Assembly: GCA_964016875.1 (NCBI GenBank)
Contig: OZ024718.1
Coordinates: 45,299,906-45,363,905, forward strand
DNA length: 64,000 nt
Reading direction: 5' to 3'
DNA from: Fallopia convolvulus
Taxonomy: Eukaryota; Streptophyta; Magnoliopsida; Caryophyllales; Polygonaceae
Of the stretch, positions 46,746 to 58,984 are shown piece by piece. The notes under the pieces are model-generated. The model was not told where the DNA came from. It saw nothing but the letters and a program-made list of their open reading frames with translations, and ran no database searches. Made by a program: the position numbers and the translations under genes. Numbering within the stretch: the stretch's first letter is position 1; each line of letters begins with the position of its first letter.

Positions 46746-49690
46746 TCATCGGGTGTAATGTTTATAGAGACATTTACGAAGAAGAAAAAATGATTTTGCT
46801 CTTGTAACCTATGTACGATTCGAATCTATATCATGTGCAACAAACACATTTCTCTTCGTTTTGAGCTGCCTTACATGTTTGAACGTCAAAAATAGGGTAT
46901 AGAGTGAACAAAAAGCTACCAACTCATATGAAAGTTTAAAAGTCAATCTTATAGCTTATCCATGCATAAGACACAAAGGGAAGATGATCAGTGTGTTTTT
47001 TGGATATTTTATATAAGCCATTAGGCTTATTAATGACTACTAAGATTGACATTTCAAAGGGCAAGATTTATTTTTTACTAGAAAAGAACTTTTATAGGCC
47101 AAGTAATTCATACTATTAATTAGGAATTCCTTTTGAAATCCTTGTGATTCTTCAATTCTCATCAATGTGCCATTCATTCAAAAGTACCCCAAATAGAACA
47201 ATATTTCCCAAAGGCCAACCAAGGTCGCTAATAGAGACACCACCCCCATCATTTTCAGAAATACAAAAGCTACGTTAGGTAATAGAAGCAGAATCATGGT
47301 CAAAATAGAGAAACGAACTGAATATTTTTTGCCATAATAGTTGTCTAATGTTACACTAGGTCAACAAGTCGCGCGCACTCATAACAACCAGTGAATCCAG
47401 ACAAGAAAGGAAGCATCATTGACCAAATTCTCATATATTTCTAACTAATTATCACGAAAGTTCCCATTTTATCAATATTTAAGTAAGCAAACATAAAGAA
47501 CTTGAGCCAAAGTTCACAGATAAAGTGTGGTTTACGAAGATTGTTCTTTTGTTTCACGATTTTATACGGTTAAGTTCACAAAAAGTACCAATACGATTCA
47601 TCTAATTTAATTGACTACACTTGTCTCTATGCAATTTTAAACAACCATCAAACAAAACTGTCTAAAATGTGGTAGCATTCGGTTATCCATCTAGCACCAA
47701 ATGACCTCGACAACAAGCAATTAGTCATAGTTTGGTTCTTTGAATTCCCAAGTTCATTGGTTCTATAATTTCCAAAGCAAAAGTGATATTCCTCAAAATG
47801 ATCTCAATAGAAATGTCAAAGAAGAGAACCAGATGAAACATTAAACATTGTTGTAAATTGATTGATTTTGACAATTTCCACTAACATACACGAGTAAGTC
47901 CTAAATGTTGTTATAAATTACAAAATCGAACAAACAATCATTCAATGAAGGTAGGGGAAAACAATCAATCAATTTTAAGAACCCTAAAAATTGAACAAAT
48001 CACTACCCCAACCATCGAAGAACCAGGTGTTAACTAGGTGTTAAATTAGTTTTAGGGTTATTTAGGGTAATTAAACACATATTTGTCCATTTTTAAATTA
48101 AATCTTGTTTAAACATAATAAAAACGACACATAATATAACTACTATATGAAAAAAACTTAAACACACAAATGAAAATACATAAGCAAATAACTACAACGA
48201 ACACATAATGAAAACACCATTAATGAGGTGTGTTTTCTTGATTTGATGTACAAATAATTTTCTCTTATTTTAATACGCCCTTAATTAAAATTTAACCAAG
48301 AAAGATATTTCTGAAATTTAAAACAAATTTAGAATCATAATGCAAAAAATAATCAAAATTAACATTGAATCAAATTAATGTCACATGTGTAATTTGGTAA
48401 AGAAGGTATATAAATAAAGTAATAAATTAGAGATATATTTGTAAATGTGTATAGGGAAATAAATAGATGCTGGGAATATATGGTCTTAGGGCTAGTATAG
48501 GGTTGTAAGGTGGTTTGGAAGAGAGAGAAATGATAAAATTGGGCTTTTATAGGGTTTTGATATATATGGTCTTAGGGCTAGTATAGTAACCATCCCCCCA
48601 ATTCCAAAAAAGATATGATAATAATTTAGGATATTAAAAAACATAATTAATTTTTAGTCTTTGTGGTTATGTATTCCCACTCCTTACATATAGATTTGAG
48701 TTCAATTCTTACCGAAGACATTTTTAACTCTCATTTATTTTAAAATTTTAAAACAAAATTAAACTTTTAAATCAAGTAGACCCAAAAAATAGCTAAATAT
48801 GAATAATCTTTTTGAAACCTATATCTTAATGAATCTGCTTTAATATTCATAAGCGAATTTGAAAATCCTTTGAAAAAGAAAAAATGCAAAGTGGACAAAA
48901 AGGTTTATTGACTCAGTTCGGACGAAAGTCCTAATTTGTGGAGCATCGAGAGGGGAGACTCACCCAATTCACTAGGCAACGAAGACAACACACACACACA
49001 CAAACTTCAAAAAATCAAGCACACACAAATAACTAAGGCTAGAAAAAAGATCAAAGAATAGAAACCAAGCACAAAACATGAAGAACAGAGAGTGGAGTAA
49101 GCGAGCTCACACAGAACTCAAACCAACAACGCACCGAACTCCCTCATGTCTCTCTTCCTCTTTTTAATTCTCTATTTCGGCCTTGGCAAAACTCTGCAAC
49201 ACAAGCTTAGAGAGAGCAAAAACCCTAAAAATTCCACAGCGGCGCGGAAATGAGCAAGACGAGTAACTAGGGTTTCGCTCTTCGCTTTTATTCTAACGCT
49301 AAATCTCAAATGATGTCAATCCCTCTCATGCACGTCTCATTAAGCCAAACACTGTGTTTTAGCTTAAAGACGTTCTTTCAAGCATAGAAGCAGAGAGTGG
49401 CCGAATTAGACAATAAGCAGACTCACGGCCCAAGTCGCTCAAGAACCGGCCTAAATCAACCAAACAGTAATCACAAAGGTTATACTTGATCATGGCATGA
49501 TCAAGCAACTCAAGTGGTAAAGTCATGGTTTGATAAAGGTGGTTCATGGCATCTCAAGCATGAGTCAATTCCTGTCCTAGCCTCTACCTAAATCTATGCA
49601 TGCAATCACTAAGTAATGTGTGTGAGTTTTACACATTACAACATAGGATTAACTAACATTACAAATCTCTTATTTGGTTAGTTTACAACA
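46746..49690. other. Intergenic AT-rich sequence
   Basis: I find no supportable gene. The word TATGGTCTTAGGGCTAGTAT occurs twice (about 48479-48500 and 48566-48588), a local duplication. A short CA microsatellite lies at about 48989-49002. Confidence 0.55.
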
Positions 49691-50195
49691 ACACCATCAT
49701 TAGGTTGCCACTACTCATTGAACCATTCCTTTAGTTGAAATTTAAAATCATCAGTCAAATACCAAAGATAGTTATTTAACGCCATAGAAATCACCATCTC
49801 TTAGCCTTTTCATTGTAGATGTTTCTATGTGTGTAGCATTTCAGGTTAGTAGTGGGTATTCTTCATTGTAGACATGAACTTTGATGGAGAAAGTTTTTGA
49901 AGGACAATATCAATAAATTTCTGAAAATAAAAAGAAATAGTCCATAAACTTTTTATTGTATCCAAATCTACATCAGAGCAACTATGTCACTGGCTGCTAT
50001 GGTCATCATTGATCAATCTCATGAGATCCAGATTACATTCTTATTCTTTTTTTTTTCTTTTTTCTTTTTTTGGTAAAGAATGCAAATTACATTGTTGAAC
50101 TACACAACTCTTGCTCAAAAACATCTGAAGCTAAATTGATACACTAGACAACATGAGTTCCATCTAATGAACTACCTGGTTCATGAGAAAGCCAT

Positions 50196-50336
50196 CTATG
50201 CAGCTGGTGCATAATCATAACCACCATCATCATCGTCGTCGTCTCCCTCTACTGATGGAGTGTACCCGTATTCACCACCATAAGTAGGTGTCCTGCTCCA
50301 AAGCAACTCAATGGACTCAGAGGTAACAAGAGACAT
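50196..50336 (-). CDS. Small acidic protein, 46 residues, copy 2
   Basis: The family is unknown. It starts at 50336 and stops at 50196 (TAG). Parts: MSLVTSESIELLWSRT, YGGEYGYTPSVEG, six Asp, GGYDYAPAA. Against copy 1 the length change is two whole codons in the middle (PT for HEAA). The differences in the N-terminal half are largely conservative (Leu/Ile, Ala/Ser) and the last 16 residues are identical, while surrounding non-coding DNA has diverged much more. The GAC/GAT mix in the Asp run differs between copies, i.e. synonymous change with the protein kept. TATATATAAG lies about 80 bp upstream and CACGTG at 51253. Confidence 0.72.
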   Translation of the reverse strand: MSLVTSESIELLWSRTPTYGGEYGYTPSVEGDDDDDDGGYDYAPAA

Positions 50337-50415
50337 TTTTTCTACTGTATTTTCTGCTTGAATTGATATCTATTGTTAGTTAATTGGGTGAGCTCTTGGA
50401 TTTGCGGGGTTGGTA

Positions 50416-50426
50416 CTTATATATAG
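50416..50426 (-). promoter_or_regulatory. TATA box of small-protein gene, copy 2
   Basis: CTATATATAAG on the minus strand, 80-90 bp before the start codon, in the same place as in copy 1. Confidence 0.6.
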
Positions 50427-51252
50427 GAAATGGGAATTAGGAAACAAACAGTAAAGGACTTGATTGAGAAGGAGTGACACAAGGCTGCGTGTGAGGAATG
50501 CCGGAGACACTCAAGGAGAACGTGGTGATCGAGTGCTCATCGCAGGTGGGGTTCAATATTAATGGTCCACTCACATCTGATTTGTGATGGTAGCTTAGTA
50601 CGTGATACATTGGACAAGTATCTTTCTATCTTATTATGAGGGTGCAAAGTTGATTCCTCCTGACAAATTTGATATCGTAAAGATGCGATGTGGGCTACGT
50701 ACATTGCTCTTGTAAGAGGGGTAAATAGGTACTCTAATACAGCTTATATATAGAAAGGATATACCAAAGTCCTGGTGTAGTGACTAGTGGAGGAGGGTCC
50801 AGTATGAAGGTCGATCTTCTTGCTAAGATAAATTGGGACATTCTAATTATTGAAATCTTAGCAAAACAGGAAATCTTATTTGCACACTTTGCTGTACTAA
50901 AGCAAAGTACTTGTATATGTTTTGTAGTTTTGTTAGTGTACAGGCCTTCTGGACCCACCTAATCTCATGTTTTCCACCCTTAACTAAGAGTTAAGACCCC
51001 GTTATGCGGACGTCAAGTTCCATTTTCACAGCGTTCCGATGATGGGTAAAAAAGGCAGTGGTCACTGGTCATTCATTGGCTTCTAATAAGCTGTCTTGGG
51101 TATGCACTGATTGCTTGTCAATAGTAGCTTATGATCTTTAATCTACAGCAGAGCACAAGCCTTCACATGAGGGAATGCGCATGGCCCAGATGCTTCGTGG
51201 AGACAATACTACGTGGCTCGGCCACGTAAAATTTCCAATGCCAGCTAAGCCA

Positions 51253-51258
51253 CACGTG
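51253..51258 (-). promoter_or_regulatory. G-box (CACGTG), copy 2 upstream region
   Basis: Part of CACACGTGGGC next to the conserved CCAATGCCAGCTA block. A further ACGT core lies near 51224 (GCCACGTAAA). Confidence 0.5.
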
Positions 51259-51584
51259 GGCAGGCAATAGAAAGAAAAAGGCATCGCAGCTTTCTGCCTT
51301 TCTCGTGGTTGGTGTATTAATTTTCTGGCTGGGGACGTAGATATATATGCCCACGAATGATAATATGCTTTGGAATTCTGTCCGTGAAATTCACGTATGA
51401 AACCTAACTATGGCTTCTTGAGATTTGGAAAAGTCAAGACATATTGGAAGCTTTTCATTACTAACATGGTGGTTGTAGAACATAGGCAATGGTGAGTTTT
51501 GATCCGTTATTTTATTTTTTAAACATTCTCTTCCGTCACATCGACATAAAAATTTCTGTACCAAATCTATGATACTTATAACAA

Positions 51585-52474
51585 TCTATCTATAACTATA
51601 TATTAAAGCTATACAGAACGATTCTGACCCCACCTCATATTTACAAAATTAATTTTTATTCCTAATGTTTTAACTTTTTTCTATTAAATTTTTCTTTAAC
51701 TATTTAAATCTATCTCTAACATCAAACAAATATCTATTTAGTATAACAATATCTTTTGAAAGCTTCCTTATACAAGTACCTTAAAATTAAAGATAAAATA
51801 TTCTAAATATTTTTAAAATAGATATAAATATTTTAGTATATATCTTTTGACGAATTTATTTATAGATATTTGATTTTATTTTATAATGATAAATATTTAT
51901 AGTGTTTAAAATTAATAAAAATAGATAATAATATATTTAATAGGTATATTGAAATATTTGATAATCTCTAAATTTACTTACATGGAAAGTAATAAAATAT
52001 GAATAATATAATATTTAATCTTATCTAATCTTTACTTGATCGAACCACAAAATGAGTTTGGTCTCATCTTAAATTGAATTAATTAAATTTTAAATATTCG
52101 ATATAATTAAATTATCTTTATCTTTCATATTTTATTATATCTTATTTATTAATTTAACTGTTATTTTTTAAATTCTTATCTCTTCCATATTTGAATATAT
52201 AAAAAAATTTATTTGTATTTTATCTTCTTTTTTAATTAAATATCTATGAAATATCATCAAGAAAACAGAGAAATGTAATTATTTTATCTTAATAATATAT
52301 CTTCATTCTCAACATTAAATTTAATCATTTATATTGATTAAAAAATTATACATTTTACAAGCAAAAAACTACTTATATTAAAGTTTATATTATATTTTTA
52401 TTTATTAATATTCTATTTATAATATCAATAAAATATCGAATCGTAGTCGTACATGGTACTACGTGTACAACTAG
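51585..52474 (+). mobile_element. Helitron-like non-autonomous element (about 890 bp)
   Basis: The 5' end TCTATCTATAACTATATATT, preceded by A, resembles plant Helitron starts (TC plus CTATATTAAA-type sequence). The 3' end is CTAG (52471-52474) followed by T, with a short hairpin GTAGT...ACTAC at about 52444-52463 and an 8-base spacer before CTAG. The interior is very AT-rich without ORFs. Insertion between A and T fits. The exact 5' end could be four bases further in (51589). Confidence 0.55.
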
Positions 52475-53640
52475 TATATATTTTATCTTTTTTATTATTA
52501 TTTTCGAAACTAAATTTCAACTTTTATGTGAAAGTAGAATTGCGATCAGATGTGTACGGGGTATTATGGTGACATATGCGAGCGCGTTACACCTGTTCGA
52601 TCGTGTATATTTGTGGTCAGGATTAACCCACGCGTTCAAATATTTTTCTAAACAGAGGGGTACTTTCGTCACTTTCCTTTAGACTCACCTAATATTCTCC
52701 TTCTCCGTTTTTCTTTTTGTCTTCACCGAGATACAATGATTTGTAGTCATGGTTCGATCTTCTCCCATATATCATTGCACTATGTTTCAATGAGATTTAG
52801 TTGGTATTTTCGAGCACCTTTACAATACTTTCTTCATGGATTTAGATTTTTTTTTGCGTTTTTATAATTTTATGTTCGAATTTAGGTTTTTTCAATTTGT
52901 TTTTTTTTTAATTTTGAGATTATGTTACTTCGAATTGTACATATCCAACAAGGCAACAATGCTTTAGTGTTATTTATTGATTTTTTGTGGCTTTGTAGTG
53001 ATTTTTGTTGGTGATTTCAATTTGTATGGATTGTCACCCACTTATAAGAGTATAATCTGCTCTATGTAAACCATATTTTATCATCTCCATTGCTATGACA
53101 ACATGTTTCTTTATTCTAGACTTGATACACCATATGCTGGAGCATGTTTGTTGTAAGGCTAGCAATGAGGACACAAAAAAGGTGTTGAACATCATACAAT
53201 TTGTTAATCTCTATTGTTCATAAATTATGAACCGTAATGACTGATATTATGAACCTAGCATATCAAATTAACCCATACTATTTATGAACTATAATGAATG
53301 ACACATGTAACAAGTATTGATAATTAATTAATTTCATGAACCTTATTGATAATTATTATGAACCTAATCGTATAAAGACATGAACTCGTAAAATACAATT
53401 TATGGTGTAGACTATGTGACAAATATAACAAGTATTACGGATTAAATTTCATGAACCTTATTGACATTTGGTATGAACTTAACCGTAAAATGACATGTAA
53501 CAATAAAATACCATTTACAAATTCACGAGACAAAATAACAAGTATTGTGAGTTATATTTAATGAACCTTATTAGCAATTGTCATGAACCTAACCATGTAA
53601 GGACATGAACCAAGTTTGATTTGAAAAAGAGAGGTGGAGG
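52475..53640. other. Intergenic sequence with ATGAACC repeats
   Basis: No gene. From about 53230 to 53610 the words ATGAACC(T) recur every 30-60 bp, the inverted form of the GGTTCAT blocks around array D. Confidence 0.55.
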
Positions 53641-54243
53641 CCGGAGAGGAGTATTTTTTCCGGAAGTAGTGAGATGAGAGAGAGAAGAGAGAGAAAAGTC
53701 CATGCCCAAGCCATCCAAAGCCATACTATTCCGGTTCTCGTCCTGCTTCTCCTTCAAACGAAATCAGTCCCTGTTCAAAATCACAAACCAAATCCAAATC
53801 AGAATTTCCAACCAATCGTTCATGAAAAGAGATGGACTCTAAAAGAAGCCACGTCTGTAATGATGATTTCAATCTTTGGAAAATTTAACGTGATGCGAAC
53901 ACGTAATCACCGATAGGGGTTTGCTGAGTTCCCGATGGCATGGAAGCCACCTGATGGTGCGGCGTGGCATCAAAATTGGAAGAAGGTGAAGACGGTATTG
54001 GGCAATTTGTACGATTACAAGATGATTTGTGGAGAAGATCAGGAAAATCGGGATCAAGTACAAAGGGTAGGTATAATGGATATTGTGCAAGGAATGGAGA
54101 CTCTCACCTCTCTTTAAAAGCCAAGAATATTTCATTTCCGTTCTACAAGTATGTACACAAACTCTCTTGTTTCTTACACTGCTCTTACTTACTTTCCCCT
54201 CTCTAACGGTATTCTCTCCTCTTTGTGTTTCTGGGTACTTGAA

Positions 54244-55763
54244 ATGGATCCTTTTGAGAGAAATTACAAAAATGCACTAACCACTGCCAACCCTTCGTGC
54301 TCCAACAATCCATCAATGGCTGATGAAGCCGATGTGACGATTGGAGCACTTGACTCTCCCGATTCGGCTGAGGAAGCCCGGGATGAGTTTCTCAACGAGA
54401 ATGACGAAGAATTACTAGATGAAGAGTTTGGTGAGATTTTTGCATAATACATTCAGCCGCTGTCCAATGTGGAGAGCAACATCAGGAGATTGAAAGAAAC
54501 TCGCATGATTGGTACTTTATGGAAGGGAATTGTGGAGATTGCGAGATTGAAGCAAAAGCTCATAGCTGATTGGAATTTTGCCAAAGGGGGTCTTGAGGTG
54601 GTCGTCGTCAAAATAATTGGTTCGAGATTCAATTTGCGAGTGGCATGGACAAAGACCTCGTTTGGGAGTGCCGACCATACTATGTGTTTGGACATCTCTT
54701 GGTTCTAATGCCGTGGAAGCCAAATTTCAACCCTTATGTGGAGGAGTTGGTCTTAGTCGAGCTATGGGTCAGAATCATTGGAATCCAACCAGAATACATG
54801 ACCTATGAGCTGCTGAAAACTATTATGGAGTTCAATAAGATTGGTGAGTTATAAAAGCTTGATCCAATTACTAAAATTGCATCTCGTGGTAAATATGCTA
54901 GGGTCAGTGTCAAAATCAATTACACACCAAATACCAAAGACTATGTAGTGCTTCCTAACTTCAAAAATGCAAAAGAAAAGTGCATTCTAAAGGTCTGGTA
55001 TGAGGGTATCTCTGAGGGCTGTATTAACTGTGTGGAAAGGGAACATATAAATGTGTGGAAAGAGACCATATGTTCCAAGATTGCCCTCAAAGGGTCATGC
55101 TTGATCGAAATGTCAAAGCTTCAATTGACAAACTCAAGACTAAAGGCAAGCAAGTGGATGAGGCAAGGGGAAACAAGGTTGGGGTTAATGAAGAAGATGA
55201 AGAAGGGTGGACCAAAGTGGTCGACCAAAATGGAAAAAAACGAATGGAGGCAAGAAGCAACCACTCACTCAAGCATAGGTTTCGTCCAAGAGCTGGTAGG
55301 AGCTTAAGGATTTATGATATAGAGAAGCTTCAAGAAAACAAGAATAGGGAAGGTGTCAAAGCCAAAGGTGGGCAAAAACAATAGTGAAGGTGACAATGAT
55401 GATGACGTGGTTCCAAATATTGTCTATGATGCTGATTCAGTGGTGCCAAACAATATAAAAATCGTGTAGACTATCAATTCCCAAGAGCAGGAATATCCCT
55501 TTCATCAAGCCAACATGGAAATGATGGGAATGGTCCAATCCATTTTTAATTTCTGCGGAAATCTCCCACTGGGAACAATTCAAGAAGGAGGATATCTGTT
55601 GCAAGATGTGGTGAAGGAATGTAACAATATGAAGAACCAGGCCATCATAATCCTAGTGAAGAAGCTGCAGAGGATACTGACCCGTCTTTCAAGAGTACAC
55701 ATTCACGGTCCTGAATGATTCACAAGCTGAACAACATGAATGTCCACAGAGAAGACACTTCAA
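54244..55763 (+). pseudogene. LINE ORF1: N terminus plus core unit 1
   Basis: From 54244 an acidic N terminus (MDPFERNYKNALTT...) ends at TAA (54445). Reading then continues with LKQKLIADWNFAKGGLEVV, the first half of DUF4283, and shifts frame at the unit border into FASGMDKDLVWECRPYYVF and VLMPWKPNF, the second half. The zinc knuckle (CINC...) is damaged by a small internal duplication near 55035-55065. The C-terminal region has KHRFRPRAG and LQDVVKECNNM. It is related to RNA-binding ORF1 proteins of plant L1 elements. Confidence 0.72.
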
Positions 55764-56889
55764 TTTGCGAGTGGGATGGACAAAGACCTCGTGTGGGAGT
55801 GCCGACCATACCATGTGTTCGAACATCTCTTGGTTCTAATGCCGTGGAAGCCGAATTTCGACCGTTTTGTGGAGGAGGTGGTCTTAGTCGAGCTAAATGT
55901 TAGAATCATTGGAATCCTAACAGAATACATGACTTATGAGCTGTTGAAAACTATTTTGGAGTTCAACAAGATTGGTGAGTCACAAAAGCTTGATCCTTTT
56001 ACTGAAACTACATCTCGTGCAAAATATGCTAGGGTTTATGTCAAAATCAATTACACACCAAATCCCAAAGACTATGTAGTGTTGCCTAACTTTAAAAATT
56101 AAAAAGAAAAGCGCATTCTGAAGGTCTGTTATGAGGGTGTCTCTGAGGGCTGTATTAATTGTGTGGAAAGAGACCATACGTTCCATGATTGTCCTCAAAG
56201 GGTCATGCTTGATCGAAATGTGAAAGCTTCACTTGACAAACTCAAGACTAAAGGCAAGAAAGTGGATGAGGCAAGGGGAAACAAGGCTGGGGTTAATGAA
56301 GAAGATGAAGAAGGGTGGACCTAAGTGGTAGACCAAAATGGAAAAAAACCAATGCAGGCAAGCAGCAACCACTCACTCAAGCATAGGTTTCGTCCAAGAG
56401 CTGGTAAGAGCTTAAGGATTTATGATATAGAGAAGCTTCAAGAAAACAAGAATAAGGAAGGTGTACAAGCCAAAGGTGGAGAAGCAAAGGTGGGAAAAAA
56501 CAACAGTGAAGGTGGCAATGATGATGCATTGGTTCCAAATATTGTCTATGATGCTAATTCGGTGGTGTCAAACAATATGAAAATCGAATACACTATCAAT
56601 TCCCAAGAGCAGGAATATCGCTTTCCTCAAGCTAACATGGAAATAATGGGAATGGAGCAATCCATTTTCGAATTTTGTGGAAATCTACCACTGGGAACAA
56701 TTCAAGAAGAAGAAGGATATCTGTTGCAAGATGTGGTGAAGGAATGTAACAATACGAAGAACCAGGCCATCATAATCCCTAGTGATGAAGCTGTAGAGGA
56801 TACTGACCCGTCTTTCAAGAGTACACATTCACGATCCTCAATGATTCACAACTAGAACAACATGAATGTCCATAAAGAAGACACTTCAA
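55764..56889 (+). pseudogene. LINE ORF1 core unit 2
   Basis: Starts FASGMDKDLVWECRPYHVF. Stops interrupt it near 56099 and 56322. The knuckle CINCVERDHTFHDC (C-x2-C-x4-H-x4-C) is intact. The joint to unit 3 is out of frame. Confidence 0.75.
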
Positions 56890-58104
56890 TTTGCGAGTGG
56901 CATGGACAAAGACCTCGTGTGGGAGTGCCGACCATACCATGTGTTCGAACATCTCTTGGTTCTAATGTCGTGGAAGCCGAATTTTAACCGTTTTGTGGTG
57001 GAGGTGGTCTCAATCGAGCTATGGGTCAGAATCATTGGAATCGCAACAGAATACATGACCTATGAGTTGCTGAAAACTATTCTAGAGTTCAAAAAGATTG
57101 GTTAGTTACAAAAGCTTGATCCTTTTACTGAAACTACATCTCGTGCTAAATATGCTAGGGTTTGTGTCAAAATCAATTACACACCAAATCCCAATGACTA
57201 TGTAGTGCTTCCTGACTTCAAAAATCCAAAAGAAAAGAGCATTCTGAAGGTCTGGTATGAGGGTGACTCTAAGGGATGTATTAACTGTGTGGAAAGAGAC
57301 CATATGTTCCATGATTGCCCTCAAAGGGTCATGCTTGATCGAAATGTGAAAGCTTCACTTGACAAACTCAAGACTAAAGGCAAGAAAGTGGATGAGGAAA
57401 GGGGAAACAAGGTTGGGGTTAATGAAGAAGATGAAGAAGGGTGGACCAAACCGGTCGACCGAAAAGGAAAAAAACCAAAGGAAGCAAGTAGCAACCACTC
57501 ACTCAAGCATAGGTTTCGTCCAAGAGCTGGTAAGAGCTTAAGGATTTATGATATAGAGAAGCTTCAATAAAACAAGAATAAGGAAGGTGTCCAAGCCAAA
57601 GATGGAGAAGCAAAGATGGGCAAAAACAATAGTGAAGGTGACAATGATGGTGTAGTGGTTCCAAATATTGTCTATGATGCTGATTCCGTGGTGCCAAACA
57701 ATATCAAAATCGTGTAGACTATCAATTCTCAAGAGCAGGAATATCGCTTTCCTCAAGCCAACATGGAAATGATGGGAATGGACCAATCCATTTTCGATTT
57801 CTATGGATATCTCTCACTGGGAACAATTCAAGAAGAAGGAGGATATCTGTTGCAAGATGTGTTGAAGGAATGTAACAATATGAAGAAACAGGCCATCATA
57901 ATCCCTAGTGATGAAGCTGCAGAGGATACTGACTCGTCTTTCAAGAGTACACATTCACGGTCCTCAATGATTCACAAGCTGAACAACATGAATGTCCACA
58001 AAGAAGACACTTCAATGTCAGACTCAGCAAAACGCAAATCTGGAGATGGAGAAGAAGACACGACTTTGTTTGCAGTGAAGCGCCCTCGGAGTGTTGATCC
58101 ATGA
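56890..58104 (+). pseudogene. LINE ORF1 core unit 3 with the original C terminus
   Basis: It repeats the core once more, with stops near 57102 and 57568 and an intact knuckle CINCVERDHMFHDC. After the shared end (HKEDTS) it runs into SDSAKRKSGDGEED and RPRSVDP, then stops. This unique tail is the true ORF1 C terminus and shows that units 1 and 2 are the added copies or partial repeats of this one. Confidence 0.78.
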
Positions 58105-58128
58105 TAAGGACTATGCAAAATCCCAATT

Positions 58129-58620
58129 TGGAGCCGATGTGGGCTTACCAGGTATGTATGCCTAGTAAAATTTTTAGAAAATAAAGATTAGTGCTGAATG
58201 TGGGTATGTTGAGACACTTATAGTTTTCACCATTCACTAAAATAGAAAAAACTCCTATTTATCATTATATATTTTTCTTTATGCCTATTTTCCTTCTTTT
58301 TGTTTTCAAGGCATCATCAATATTTAACATTCTCACAATTCTCCACCTCGTACACAATTTGAAAAGCCTCATATTTTGGATGAATAAGGGAATTAATCCC
58401 TAGTATGCATGATAGACTTGACCATCTTGGCTGCATCATTACAATCATGATTGCCTACGTACCCTTTGTTCAGGATCAAGCCAATCGCAGTTCTACATAT
58501 CCTCCATATAGTCTCCACCTCACCCGTAACCATCCCAAAGGACTATGCCCCTCCTAGGCAATTTAACATGCGCCGAGCTGAAGCAGTTCCAAGCAGTGTT
58601 GAAACTAACTGCCTGTCACA
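58129..58620. other. Unassigned sequence between TE fragments
   Basis: No supportable gene. T-rich, with short unremarkable frames. Confidence 0.5.
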
Positions 58621-58622
58621 AC

Positions 58623-58745
58623 CTTGGTTTACATGTCTGCCATATTTTCCTTTGTATGTACCTTCATAAGAGAAATATCACCATCCTCTATCTATGACAT
58701 CTCGAACAAAATGATACCTGACATTAATATGCTTGGTACGAGGAT
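58623..58745 (-). pseudogene. Ty1/copia RNase H fragment
   Basis: On the minus strand it translates to TKHINVRYHFVRDVI and, after a frameshift, ISLMKVHTKENMADM. These are the final conserved blocks of copia RNase H. Nothing else of that element adjoins it. Confidence 0.75.
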
Positions 58746-58772
58746 GGAGTCTAACTATCAAAAGGGGGTTCC

Positions 58773-58860
58773 ATGTACTTTGTCTCGTTTGTAGATGATT
58801 ACTCTAGATATGCTTGGGTGTATTTCCTTAGGCATAAGAATGACATGATAGTTAGAGTGG
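58773..58860 (+). pseudogene. Ty1/copia integrase fragment
   Basis: YFVSFVDDYSRYAWVYFLRH followed by KNDM is the integrase core block around the first catalytic Asp. Only about 28 residues are present, in the opposite orientation to the neighbouring RNase H fragment. Confidence 0.8.
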
Positions 58861-58984
58861 GATTCACTTCCCTAGGTTCATTTATTTTAACAAACAAGGT
58901 GTTCCCAACGTCGAGAAAGTTAACGGAAGGCACCAATGGACAAGTCATCCCGGAAATGATCCCAACTACACGATTCGATATACA

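Larger units (their letters stand above)
49700..51270. repeat. Ancient segmental duplication, copy 2
   Basis: Counterpart of 31470-32700, in the same orientation. It contains the second small-protein gene with its TATA box and G-box. The copies are now separated by array D and intergenic sequence. Confidence 0.75.
53641..58128 (+). mobile_element. Second LINE fragment: ORF1 region with triplicated core
   Basis: A purine-rich 5' leader (AGAGAGA near 53675) is followed by an acidic N-terminal ORF (54244), a DUF4283-type domain, a CCHC knuckle and a C-terminal tail ending at 58102. ORF2 is absent. The core from DUF4283 to near the C terminus is repeated three times in tandem (54633-55763, 55764-56889, 56890-58015). 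Confidence 0.75.

Noticed and set aside
48989..49002. CA microsatellite
   Set aside because: Short and ordinary, with no link to a gene.
53674..54117. Small plus-strand frames upstream of the LINE ORF1
   Set aside because: They lie in the purine-rich leader, overlap each other and show no recognisable domain. Treated as 5' untranslated sequence.
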